Shown here piece after piece: positions 9,672-18,434 of a DNA stretch of 64,000 nt. Position numbers and translations under genes: made by a program. Location: NCBI RefSeq assembly GCF_000686805.1, contig NZ_KK366018.1:533759-597758 (forward strand), given 5' to 3'. The notes under the pieces were generated by a model that searched no databases, had not been told where the DNA came from, and saw only the letters and a program-made list of their open reading frames with translations. Within the stretch, counting starts at the first letter, position 1. Each line of letters begins with the position of its first letter. This DNA is from Bacillus sp. UNC41MFS5. GTDB lineage: Bacteria > Bacillota > Bacilli > Bacillales_B > DSM-18226.

Positions 9672-11639
9672 CTATTTAACTGAAGATTTTTCAGCAACTA
9701 TTTTTTGTATTTGTGCAACGGTCTCCGGATCTTCAAGTCCTGTAATGTCGCCGTTAACCTTTCCTGATACAACAATTTCCTTTAATAAGCGGCGCATGAT
9801 TTTCCCGCTGACTGTTTTTGGCAACATATCGGTAAAAATGATTGATTTAGGAACTGCAATCTTACCAATTTGTTGTATGATCCGATTATTTATTTGTTGT
9901 TTTAATTCTTCAGTTCCTTTAAAGCCATCAGCCAGACGGACAAATACAAGCGGAACTTCTCCTTTTATTTCATCAGGGATTCCAATGATTGCACATTCAG
10001 TGACACCCGTACATTCAAGTACAGCGCTTTCCATCTCCATTGTACTTAAGCGGTGTCCAGCTACATTAAACGCGTCATCGGAACGGCCAACTACCCATAA
10101 ATATCCATCAGCATCTATTAATGCCAGGTCGCTGGCATAGTAGCAGCCATCCACTTGGCTAAAATAGGATCCGTAATATCGCTCTGGTTCTTTCCAAAGT
10201 GTCCGGCATAGCATAGGAAATGGTTTTCTAATAACCAAATTTCCTAACCTACCAGGTTCAACTGGATTGCCTTCTTCATCCACAATATCCATAACCGCAC
10301 CTAAAAAGGGCGTACCTGAGGAACCCGGTTTCATTGGCGTCAGCCAAGCTGCTCCAGCTATAGGCGATCCCGCTGTTTCGGTTTGACCCCAAGTATTATT
10401 GATATATACCTTTTTCTTTCCTAAAACTTCATATGTCCAATGCCAGGTTTCGGGATCGAATGGTTCTCCAACAAGAGAAATGACATCGAGGCAAGATAAA
10501 TCAAATTTCTCTAATGCCTTTTCTCCCATACTTTTTAACATTCTTAATGCTGTTGGGGCTGTAAACAGTTTATTCACCCTGTATTTTTCAATGATTTGAT
10601 AAAAGCGATCTTTTGTTGGATAATCAACTGCCCCTTCGAAGACAACGGTTGTTACACCATTTGCTAAGGCACCAGTAATTCCCCAAATATGCATGGTTAA
10701 CCAGCCTATATCCGCTGTACACCAGAAAACATCGTCATTATGGTGATCCATATGATACTTGGCATATGTGTAATTTTGAGTGACAAAAGCCATACCGGAA
10801 TGGACGACGCCTTTTGGTTTACCTGTCGTACCACTTGTATAAAACACAATACCGCTCTCATTAGCTTCTATTCTCTCAGGTTCACAAACGATACTTGCCG
10901 CTTTTGTCTGCTCATGCCACCAGTAATCCCGGCCTTCGTTCATTTGAACCTCTAAACCTAATCGGTCTACCACAATGACTGCTTCGACAGATGGAATAGA
11001 TGGTACAACATTATCAACTTTTTCTTTTAATCGAATGACTTTACCCCGTCGTTCAGTTCCATCTGCAGTGACCAATACTTTTGGCTCAAAACTGATCAGT
11101 CGGTCTGTCAATGATTTTTCGGAATAACCTGAGAAAATTGTATTGTAAATAGCACCAATTCGAAAACAAGCTAAAACGGCAATAAAGGCTTCGGCCAGGT
11201 TTGGAAGATAAATAGCTACACAATCACCTTTGTTTACACCAAATGATTTAAGAACATTTGCAAATCGATTTACTTCAGCAAGAAGCATATTATACGTATA
11301 AAATTTGGTGTCCCCGTTTTCCCCCTCCCAAATGAGGGCGGTCCGGTTTCCTGCCCCATTTTCTATATGCCGATCAAGTAAATTTACACTCGGGTTACTA
11401 ATGCCGCCGGCAAAGAAGCGAAAATCAGGGAGTTGTCCACTAATGGTTTCATTCCACGGTTTATACCAAACAAGTTCACGGGCTGCACGATCCCAAAATG
11501 TAGCAGGATCTTCTTGGGATTGTTTAAGAAGTTCTTGAAAAGCTTCGCTGCTCCCAATGGAGGTTGAACGGACTTTTTCTTGATCTGGATAAACGAGTTT
11601 GCTATTTGAAACAACTTGTAAAATTCCACTGATATCCAT
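9672..11639 (-). CDS. Acs/PrpE-type acyl-CoA synthetase, probably for branched short-chain acids
   Basis: 655 residues, AMP-forming ligase of the acetyl-CoA synthetase subfamily. An N-terminal domain precedes the P-loop YTSGTTGKPKG (about residue 270), the adenine motif NNTWGQTETAG (about 414-424) and the C-terminal lid ending in KTVSGKIMRRLLKEI with the catalytic Lys. In true acetyl-CoA synthetases the adenine motif reads TWWQTET and the second Trp closes the acyl pocket. Here that position is Gly418, predicting a larger pocket suited to isovalerate or similar acids. It replaces the shorter YngI-type ligase of B. subtilis in an otherwise similar operon. Product specificity is inference. Confidence 0.85.
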   Translation of the reverse strand: MDISGILQVVSNSKLVYPDQEKVRSTSIGSSEAFQELLKQSQEDPATFWDRAARELVWYKPWNETISGQLPDFRFFAGGISNPSVNLLDRHIENGAGNRTALIWEGENGDTKFYTYNMLLAEVNRFANVLKSFGVNKGDCVAIYLPNLAEAFIAVLACFRIGAIYNTIFSGYSEKSLTDRLISFEPKVLVTADGTERRGKVIRLKEKVDNVVPSIPSVEAVIVVDRLGLEVQMNEGRDYWWHEQTKAASIVCEPERIEANESGIVFYTSGTTGKPKGVVHSGMAFVTQNYTYAKYHMDHHNDDVFWCTADIGWLTMHIWGITGALANGVTTVVFEGAVDYPTKDRFYQIIEKYRVNKLFTAPTALRMLKSMGEKALEKFDLSCLDVISLVGEPFDPETWHWTYEVLGKKKVYINNTWGQTETAGSPIAGAAWLTPMKPGSSGTPFLGAVMDIVDEEGNPVEPGRLGNLVIRKPFPMLCRTLWKEPERYYGSYFSQVDGCYYASDLALIDADGYLWVVGRSDDAFNVAGHRLSTMEMESAVLECTGVTECAIIGIPDEIKGEVPLVFVRLADGFKGTEELKQQINNRIIQQIGKIAVPKSIIFTDMLPKTVSGKIMRRLLKEIVVSGKVNGDITGLEDPETVAQIQKIVAEKSSVK

Positions 11640-11747
11640 GTTATGGCTCCTTTAACAATTTTATTTATTCCTATAAATCTGTTAAACTTGGCTGTTGATT
11701 TAAAATCAAAATTGACCTTTAACATGGCCAATCCTATAAAAAATTTT

Positions 11748-12887
11748 TTAACATCCAATTTGCTTGGCAATGACCATTCGTTGAACTTCAGATGTTCCTT
11801 CACCAATTTCCAAAAGTTTCGCATCACGGAAGAAACGTTCAACTTGATATTCCTTCATATATCCATATCCGCCATGAATTTGAACGGCTTGATCACATGC
11901 ACGCATGCAGATTTCCGAAGCAAATAATTTCGCATATGCGGCTTCCTTTTTAAATGCTCGTCCTTGATCCTTTAACCAAGCTGCTTTGAAAACCATATTC
12001 CGGGCTAATTCGATATTCATTGCCATGTCAGCTAATTTAAATTGGATTGCCTGGAAGTTGGATAAACTCTTTCCAAACTGTTTTCTTTCTTTTGCATATT
12101 GAAGAGATTTTTCAAATGCTCCTTGAGCAATACCTACAGCCATGGCACCAATTCCAATTCTTCCGCCATCAAGAGTAGCTAAAAATTGCTTGTAACCGCT
12201 TCCAATCGTGCCCAGCAGATTTTCTTTCGGAACTCTTACATTCTCCAAGATAAGTTCTGTGGTATTTGAGGCATGAAGACCCATTTTTTCGTAGTTGTTG
12301 ACCACAGTGAATCCTGGAGCATTAGTAGGAACAATAAATGCTGTGATTCCGTTGATTCCTTTTGAGCGGTCTGTTACGGCGGTCACTGCAAGGTGATTAG
12401 CATAACTTGCATTTGTAATAAAACATTTTGAGCCGTTAATGACCCACTCATCGCCATCAAGAACTGCTGTTGTTTGGGTTCCCCCTGCATCGGAGCCTGC
12501 GTTCGGTTCAGTCAAACCAAATGCTCCGAAAGACTCTCCAGTACAAATTGGTGTTAAGTATTTCTCTTTTTGTTCGTGCGTACCAAATAAATTAAGAGGG
12601 GCCCCCCCTAATGAAATATGGGCTGAATATGTAATTCCTGTTGATGCGCAAACACGACTAAGTTCTTCAACGACAATTGCAAAGCTGACAGTGTCGGCTT
12701 CACCTCCACCGTATTGTTCAGAGAAAGGCAGACCCATAATCCCTAGCTCTGATAATTTAGAAAATATTTCTTTAGGGAATTCCCCAGTTCGATCACGTTC
12801 ATCTGCTCCAGGAGCAACTTCTGCATCTGCAAAATCTCGAACTAATTTGCGTATCATCTCTTGTTCTTTCGTTAAATCAAAATTCAT
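11748..12887 (-). CDS. yngJ: Acyl-CoA dehydrogenase, isovaleryl-CoA type
   Basis: 379 residues, FAD-dependent. The helical N-domain is followed by FGLTEPNAGSDAGGT (FAD and substrate loop), KCFITNASYA, RKQFGKSLSNFQAIQFKLADMA and the C-terminal IHGGYGYMKEYQVERFFRDAKLLEIGEGTSEVQR, where the Glu of EGTSE is the usual catalytic base position. It is the first gene of the minus-strand operon, so it probably oxidises isovaleryl-CoA to 3-methylcrotonyl-CoA with electrons leaving through EtfBA at the operon's end. Equivalent to YngJ. The divergent GAF-domain regulator starts about 300 bases away. Confidence 0.92.
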   Translation of the reverse strand: MNFDLTKEQEMIRKLVRDFADAEVAPGADERDRTGEFPKEIFSKLSELGIMGLPFSEQYGGGEADTVSFAIVVEELSRVCASTGITYSAHISLGGAPLNLFGTHEQKEKYLTPICTGESFGAFGLTEPNAGSDAGGTQTTAVLDGDEWVINGSKCFITNASYANHLAVTAVTDRSKGINGITAFIVPTNAPGFTVVNNYEKMGLHASNTTELILENVRVPKENLLGTIGSGYKQFLATLDGGRIGIGAMAVGIAQGAFEKSLQYAKERKQFGKSLSNFQAIQFKLADMAMNIELARNMVFKAAWLKDQGRAFKKEAAYAKLFASEICMRACDQAVQIHGGYGYMKEYQVERFFRDAKLLEIGEGTSEVQRMVIAKQIGC

Positions 12888-13190
12888 TTATCTACAACCC
12901 CTTTCTAAATATTTCGATTATTTTCGACAAAAACATGTTTTACAACAAAATTCCACATAATTAACCTTTTTTTTGTAACAAATATCAAACCTTCACTAGA
13001 TTTCTATGTACTGACCCCCCTTTTATTATTTTCATAACTTTCTTATAATAATAATATAACTTTTATTAAATATAATACTATGTACATTTCCATGAATATT
13101 ATTATGAAAAATTTGTGTGTTTTACACAAAAAATGCAAAAATAGATTGATATGTAAAATAATAAATTTCATAGTGTAAGGATGATGAAAG
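12888..13190. promoter_or_regulatory. Divergent promoter region between the leucine operon and its putative regulator
   Basis: 303 very AT-rich bases with no gene. Two palindromes stand out: AAAACATGTTTT at 12930-12941, close to the operon start, and TTTGTGT-5-ACACAAA at 13112-13130, upstream of the regulator. They share no obvious core, so which one the regulator binds is unclear. I could not place a convincing sigma-A or sigma-E promoter by eye. Confidence 0.45.
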
Positions 13191-15020
13191 TTGCAAGATA
13201 CATTAACTCATCGACAACTAAAGTCCTTAATCCAAGTGTCCAACGTTATTAATTCCAAATTAGATATTGATACCATCTTTGATTCTATCATGAATGAAAC
13301 AATATCTGTCGTTGAAGCAGCTGGAGGAGGCTCTATATGGATTTTTGACAAAAACCAGAATCGACTAATCGCAAAATCCGCTCAAGGATTATTTTATCCA
13401 CATATTTTTAGGCAAATTAAACTAGTGAGCGGTGAATCCATGACTGGGATTTCTTTTGCTGCAAAAAAGTGTCTAATTTTTTGGGATGAGGTAGAAATTA
13501 AACAAGCACTGTCTACATTAACTCCATATAACAGAGATTTATTGGATCGGGCTATTCCGAGTAATTTTCATTTTACATCTGTCATTTCTTCACCTATTTT
13601 ACAAAAGGGAAAATGTATTGGCGTGATTACATTGGACTCTTTTGAACAATCTTTGCAGTTTAAACAAGAAGATATCAATCTATTGGAAGCGATTGGCCAC
13701 CAAGCAGCGATTGCCTTAGAAAAATCCAGTCTTTATTATGAAAAGGAAAAAACAGTTCGGATGCTTTCCCATTCAATAGAAATACATAGGAACTTAGCCA
13801 ATCTTGTTGTAAATGGAGAAGGAATTCAATCAATTATGAATTTTATACATAACACAATTGGACAGCATATGTTTCTCTTTAATGAGATAGGAGAACTTAA
13901 GGCTTCTGCCTGCCATTCCTCATTTTCTGTTGAGATGACCGAGTATATTACACAATATACCAAACAAATTATCCTAACACTTGAAAATTCACATACCGTT
14001 TCCGATATAAAATTAAATGATGAAACATATCAATTAGTTGTATTATCACTTGGGTCTAAACTAAAGTCTCTAGGCGGGCTAATAATCCTTTCTAAACAAA
14101 AAATGAGTGAGGTGGATATCGCTGCTCTTGAACATGCATGTACGATCATTTCACTTGAACTGGTAAAAGAACAAGCCGTTTTTGAAACACAGCAGCGTTT
14201 AAGAGGGGAATTCGTGACGAAGCTATTTTCTGGTCAGATGGATGAAGCACTCATTCAGAAAGCAAAAAATTTAAATTTTGACCCTAACCGTACCTATGTT
14301 GCCATGATTATTAATTTTGAAAATAAATTAAACGAGCAAAAGGTTTTAGGCGAACACGTTTTAAAGAATTTACTCCATATGTCCAATAAGACATTACTTG
14401 GGAGGAACTCTCAAGTAATGGCAGTAAGGGTTGAAAATCAAATTGTTGCTCTACTATCCTTTCATTCAAGAGTTTCTTCGTCCAATATTGTTGCAGAAAC
14501 AAAAGAACTTGCAAAGAATTTACAACATGAGATTATAAATAAATATAGGGAGTTAGACGTATCGATTGGCATTGGAAGAATTAAGCAAGGGCTTACTTTT
14601 GTCCATGAGTCATTTGTAGAAGCGACAAAGTGCATTAAGTTTCTCAAAAACTATCTTTTTGATTATAGAGTACTTAGTTATACAGACCTTGGCGTTCAGA
14701 GGTTTATTTTACAAAACTCAAAGGAAGAATTGAACGATTTTATTCAAGAAGTATTAGGTCCTCTTATTCAATATGAAAAATCTAGAAAAGGCGAATTGTT
14801 AAGCACTCTGATTGTTTATTTAGACCAAAATCAAAACATAAAGAAAACAGCTGATTCTTTACATATTCACACCAATACTTTAAGCTACCGTTTAAAGCGA
14901 ATTGAGGAAATTCTATTAACAGACTTGAATGATAGTCAACCATTATTTAATATTCATTTAGCAATCAATATTTATCAATGTATAAAAGATAAAGATACAT
15001 TACAGAAAAACAAAAGCTAA
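13191..15020 (+). CDS. GAF-domain, PucR/CdaR-type transcriptional regulator
   Basis: 609 residues from a TTG start (AAGGATG upstream). An N-terminal GAF sensor (about residues 15-180, with GGSIWIFDKNQNRLIAKSAQG and HQAAIALEK) is followed by a second sensor-like stretch, a central GGDEF-like CdaR segment (about 390-480) and a C-terminal PucR-type helix-turn-helix, KKTADSLHIHTNTLSYRLKRIEEIL. Regulators of this build sense small molecules and control catabolic operons. It is divergent from the leucine/isovalerate operon, so it is the best candidate activator. The ligand is unknown, perhaps an acyl-CoA or branched acid. It is not a sigma-54 activator, as it lacks an AAA+ domain. Confidence 0.85.
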   Translation: MQDTLTHRQLKSLIQVSNVINSKLDIDTIFDSIMNETISVVEAAGGGSIWIFDKNQNRLIAKSAQGLFYPHIFRQIKLVSGESMTGISFAAKKCLIFWDEVEIKQALSTLTPYNRDLLDRAIPSNFHFTSVISSPILQKGKCIGVITLDSFEQSLQFKQEDINLLEAIGHQAAIALEKSSLYYEKEKTVRMLSHSIEIHRNLANLVVNGEGIQSIMNFIHNTIGQHMFLFNEIGELKASACHSSFSVEMTEYITQYTKQIILTLENSHTVSDIKLNDETYQLVVLSLGSKLKSLGGLIILSKQKMSEVDIAALEHACTIISLELVKEQAVFETQQRLRGEFVTKLFSGQMDEALIQKAKNLNFDPNRTYVAMIINFENKLNEQKVLGEHVLKNLLHMSNKTLLGRNSQVMAVRVENQIVALLSFHSRVSSSNIVAETKELAKNLQHEIINKYRELDVSIGIGRIKQGLTFVHESFVEATKCIKFLKNYLFDYRVLSYTDLGVQRFILQNSKEELNDFIQEVLGPLIQYEKSRKGELLSTLIVYLDQNQNIKKTADSLHIHTNTLSYRLKRIEEILLTDLNDSQPLFNIHLAINIYQCIKDKDTLQKNKS

Positions 15021-15047
15021 AGTTTTATTATAAAGGGAAGGAAGGAT

Positions 15048-15752
15048 GTGGGAGCATTGAACAGATACTCAATGGAAGAATTTATTAAACAATCGGAGCA
15101 GGTTGATAAGGGGCAGGGATTTTTTGAATTAGAGACCCCTCGAATATTGGAGGTAAACTTAGACGGGCAAGTATGGGCAAAAGCGGGATCGATGGTTTCT
15201 TATCAAGGGGAAATGAAATTTGTCCGCGAAGGAATGCTAGAACACGGTTTTGGAACCGCATTCAAAAAGGCCTTGACCGGAGAAGGTGCTTCATTAATGA
15301 AAGCCAACGGAAAAGGAAAATTATATCTCGCTGATAATGGTAAGAAGATTATCATTCTAAATTTACAAAACGAATCCATCTACATTAACGGAAATGATTT
15401 ACTTGCATTTGAACCAAGTATTAAATGGGAAATTAAACTAATGAAGAAAATTGCAGGGATGATGGCAGGAGGCTTATTTAATGTTCGATGTGAAGGAAGC
15501 GGATTGATTGCTTTTACTGCCCATTACGAACCACTCACCTTAAGGGTATCACCTGGAAATCCTGTGATTACCGATCCAAATGCAACTGTAGCTTGGTCAG
15601 GCAGTCTTCAGCCTAAATTTCAAACCGATATCAGTTTGAAAACTTTCTTTGGAAGAGGTAGCGGCGAGTCAATTCAAATGAAGTTCGAAGGAGAAGGCTT
15701 TGTCGTAATCCAGCCTTACGAAGAGGTTTACATGAAGGCAAAGCAAAATTAA
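15048..15752 (+). CDS. AIM24 family protein
   Basis: 234 residues, starting at GTG 15048 after GGGAAGGAAGG; a TTG three codons on (15057) is an alternative. The beta-rich AIM24 (formerly DUF124/TIGR00266) fold shows in the stretch WAKAGSMVSYQGEMKF, the repeated LYLADNGKKIIILNL and GLIAFTAHYEPLTLRVSPG. The yeast relative affects mitochondrial inner-membrane organisation; the bacterial role is not established. No signal peptide or membrane segment is seen. It follows the GAF regulator by 28 bases, so the two may share a transcript. Confidence 0.8.
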   Translation: MGALNRYSMEEFIKQSEQVDKGQGFFELETPRILEVNLDGQVWAKAGSMVSYQGEMKFVREGMLEHGFGTAFKKALTGEGASLMKANGKGKLYLADNGKKIIILNLQNESIYINGNDLLAFEPSIKWEIKLMKKIAGMMAGGLFNVRCEGSGLIAFTAHYEPLTLRVSPGNPVITDPNATVAWSGSLQPKFQTDISLKTFFGRGSGESIQMKFEGEGFVVIQPYEEVYMKAKQN

Positions 15753-15782
15753 TGGGTTTGAATAAAAAATAGTAATAACTAG

Positions 15783-15827
15783 AAAGTGCCTGACACCATT
15801 CAACTTTGAGGGTGTCAGGCACTTTTT
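15783..15827 (+). terminator. Hairpin terminator built from the GTGCCTGACAC dispersed repeat
   Basis: Perfect 15-bp arms (15783-15797 and 15811-15825) with a 13-base loop and a T5 tract on the plus strand. It ends the AIM24 transcript. The same GTGCCTGACAC core recurs at 41197-41244 and, in variant form, at 40434-40491. Confidence 0.85.
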
Positions 15828-15921
15828 GGGTTCATTACTTTGGCATTTCTTATTTCCAACCACAAATGGACATGGTAGAATCATATAGTTGTGAAATTCT
15901 ATCATCTACCGGTGGTGTCCT

Positions 15922-17064
15922 GTGAAACAATCTGTATTAATTCAAGAAAACAAAAGACTTAAACTGAAGTTTGGTTTCCTAAAAAAAGACATTGTCTTTA
16001 CCGTCTCACTTATATTAGCAGTAACCAGCTGTTTCATTTATCCGCCAAAACTGGAGTATATCAATTTTCAAGTGCTATTTATTTTATTTAGCCTGATGCT
16101 GACCATTAAGTCGTTCGAAGAACTAAGATTCCTAGACAAATTCGCTATTGCCATCATAAATAAATGTAATAATAGCCGCTCCGTTTCAGCGATACTGATT
16201 TTGTTATGTTTCTTTAGCTCTATGTTTGTCACGAACGATGTGGCGCTGATTACTTTTGTACCTTTGACTCTTGTTGTCTGTAAGAAAACCCAAATGCCCA
16301 TGATGGAGACAATTATCTTTCAAACCATTGCAGCCAATATTGGTAGTAGTTTAACTCCAATGGGAAATCCGCAAAATTTGTTCATCTATTCGCATTATGG
16401 AATCAAGCCAATTCCCTTTTTTTCGTCGGTCCTATTCATGGCTGTCCTTGGGATTAGTTCTCTTTATTTCCTAATAAAAAGAATGAAAAATAGAGATTTG
16501 AAAGTAGTTCTGACTCCAGTGCCATTAAATGATTGGAAAAAACCAGTTGTTTGGGGATTGGTACTAGCAATTATTATTGCATCAATTTTTGGAGTGGTCA
16601 GTTACCAGGTCGCCTTCGTGGTTACATTGCTGACTGTGATCATATTAAATGTAAAATTATTGATAAAGGTTGATTATCTACTACTGTTAACCTTTATCTG
16701 TTTTTTTATCTTTATTGGAAATATATCCAATTCGAGTACATTACAAGCATTTGCCAATACAAGCATGAAAGACACTACATCTGTCTATTTTAGTTCAATT
16801 TTTTTAAGCCAATTTATCAGTAATGTTCCTGCCTCCATTCTATTGGCAGAATTCACAACTGATTGGAAACCTTTATTATTAGGAGTGAATATTGGAGGAC
16901 TCGGGACTATTGTTGCCTCATTGGCCAGTGTAATTTCTTACAAACTATTTATACAGGAAAATCCAACCGAAAGTAAAAAATATTTAATCAAATTCAGTAT
17001 CTATAATTTTTCCTTATTAGCGTTTTTAACTTTGATTCAGTATATTATCTTAAAAATATTTTAA
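15922..17064 (+). CDS. ArsB/NhaD/SLC13-superfamily permease
   Basis: 380 residues, GTG start. About ten hydrophobic segments are visible. The motif SSMFVTNDVALITFVPL followed by IGSSLTPMGNPQNLFIY is the hallmark of the ion transporter superfamily (ArsB, NhaD, CitM, SLC13), where the NPQN loop helps bind ion and substrate. A second half-motif, FLSQFISNVPASILLAEF, gives the expected inverted repeat. At 380 residues it is shorter than arsenite or citrate carriers (about 430), close to the YbiR-type proteins. Substrate unknown. It stands alone between two terminators. Confidence 0.75.
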   Translation: MKQSVLIQENKRLKLKFGFLKKDIVFTVSLILAVTSCFIYPPKLEYINFQVLFILFSLMLTIKSFEELRFLDKFAIAIINKCNNSRSVSAILILLCFFSSMFVTNDVALITFVPLTLVVCKKTQMPMMETIIFQTIAANIGSSLTPMGNPQNLFIYSHYGIKPIPFFSSVLFMAVLGISSLYFLIKRMKNRDLKVVLTPVPLNDWKKPVVWGLVLAIIIASIFGVVSYQVAFVVTLLTVIILNVKLLIKVDYLLLLTFICFFIFIGNISNSSTLQAFANTSMKDTTSVYFSSIFLSQFISNVPASILLAEFTTDWKPLLLGVNIGGLGTIVASLASVISYKLFIQENPTESKKYLIKFSIYNFSLLAFLTLIQYIILKIF

Positions 17065-17083
17065 TAAGTCTTAGTAAGAATCA

Positions 17084-17125
17084 AAAAACAGGCAACATCT
17101 AGAAAATTGGATGTTGCCTGTTTTT
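17084..17125. terminator. Bidirectional terminator
   Basis: Perfect 16-bp arms (17084-17099, 17110-17125) with a ten-base loop and A/T runs on both sides. It serves the permease on the plus strand and the convergent secreted-repeat gene on the minus strand. Confidence 0.9.
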
Positions 17126-17167
17126 CCAAAAAAAGGGTTTCTCAAGAAATATGACCCTGAACTAGCA

Positions 17168-17908
17168 CTAATTTCTTTTTAACCGGTCAAAGAAAAATAA
17201 CTTCCCTTCTTTATGTGGAAAGAGATTTAACTCCTTAACCTTATCTGCATGATTTGTCATGATTTCTTTAAAAAGTTCGTTCGCAGACTTATTTTTTGTT
17301 TCTATCCCCAATTTCTCTGCAGCTTGGAGAATTCGCTTTTCTCGGACAGCATGGGCTACTTCGCGAAGGTCCTTGTTATCAGTAGAAATACCCAGTTCTT
17401 TCGCTTCTTTTTTAATCTGAGTTTCACGGATTTCATGGACTAAATCCTTTAATTCTTTGCCATTTGTCGAAATTCCTAAATCCTTTGCCACTTTTTTTAT
17501 GCTGGTTTCACGAACTTCACTGGCAATATCCCCTAGTTCTTTTCCTTCAGTCGAAATTCCCAACTCTTTCGCTTCTGTTTTGATTTCTGTTTCATGGACT
17601 TCTTTCGCTAATGAATCTAGCTCCTTTCCTTTTGTGTCAATCCCCAGCTCCTCTGCCCTCTTTTTAATCATCGCTTTCCGAACTTCTTTGGCAATTGTCT
17701 CAGTATCTTTGCCATCTGTTTTAATTCCCAGCGATTCGGCCTGCTTTTTAATAAACTCGGGATCGTGTCTAAAATGACCTCGACCATGTACCTCATTTGC
17801 TTTTACTTGTTCTTTTTCCTGGGTTGCTGCAAAAGCTTGGGCAGAGCCTAGCGTTCCAAACAATAAAGCCATGGCACAAAAACAAGTCATCTTCATCCTT
17901 CTCATCAT
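17168..17908 (-). CDS. Secreted protein with six or so 32-residue helical repeats
   Basis: 246 residues. A Sec signal peptide (basic MMRRMK start, hydrophobic core, AQAFA cleavage near residue 27) is followed by a His-rich linker (GRGHFRHDPEF). Then come tandem units of about 32 residues with the consensus IKKxAKELGISTxGKELxxLAxEVRET. Units are regular and highly charged, predicting short paired helices. GGAGG lies seven bases before the ATG. The family is not one I can name; similar repeats occur in secreted Bacillus proteins of unknown role. It is monocistronic. Confidence 0.7.
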   Translation of the reverse strand: MMRRMKMTCFCAMALLFGTLGSAQAFAATQEKEQVKANEVHGRGHFRHDPEFIKKQAESLGIKTDGKDTETIAKEVRKAMIKKRAEELGIDTKGKELDSLAKEVHETEIKTEAKELGISTEGKELGDIASEVRETSIKKVAKDLGISTNGKELKDLVHEIRETQIKKEAKELGISTDNKDLREVAHAVREKRILQAAEKLGIETKNKSANELFKEIMTNHADKVKELNLFPHKEGKLFFFDRLKRN

Positions 17909-18098
17909 GTAACTTCCTCCTAAAAAATGGTTTGGGTATTACAGATGATAGGATGTCCATGAGATGTTACCAATTTATGAACGATATGTTAAATTTTGTA
18001 TTTATTAATACTAATTATAACTACTATATTTTTTCTGCTAAAATGTAAGGATTTATTGATTGTGATGTGTTGTGGATTTATGGTCTTTTGGGAGAGTC

Positions 18099-18432
18099 TT
18101 ACTTTGAAGTGGATTTTTCATGATTTTGCATGAAGATCATTCTTTCTATTTGCAACATTACGGAAACTACGTGGAAAAATGCCTCTTTCATCTCTGAGGT
18201 TTTTAAATGTTTTTCATAATGATGGTGTATGCAGCTGGCTATTGCTTCTCTTGCCTCATAATCGAAATGATAAAAATCAACAATCAGGAAAAATAAGCCG
18301 CCACCAAAACAAATTGTCGAGTAATCCTTGCTGTTTCTCCTCCTTCGGGTTATGTTCCTCCACAAATTCCTTAAGTAACGACAGATTTTCATTATCATAA
18401 TATCGAAGCAGCGTATGCTCCAGTTTTATCAC
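18099..18432 (-). pseudogene. Small protein gene split by a +1 frameshift
   Basis: From a GTG at 18432 the minus strand reads a good protein frame (VIKLEHTLLRYYDNENLS) up to GLLDNLF, then shifts into WWRLIFPDC and stops. Removing one T from the T4 run at 18306-18309 joins it to the frame that continues GGGLFFLIVDFYHFDYEA to a stop at 18099, giving 110 residues. Both parts look protein-like and the total length is 3n+1, so a single extra base is the simplest account. The start lies two bases after the stop of the coiled-coil gene, suggesting translational coupling. The product has one short hydrophobic stretch; I do not recognise the family. Could be a true pseudogene, phase variation or a sequencing error. 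Confidence 0.65.
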
Positions 18433-18434
18433 TT

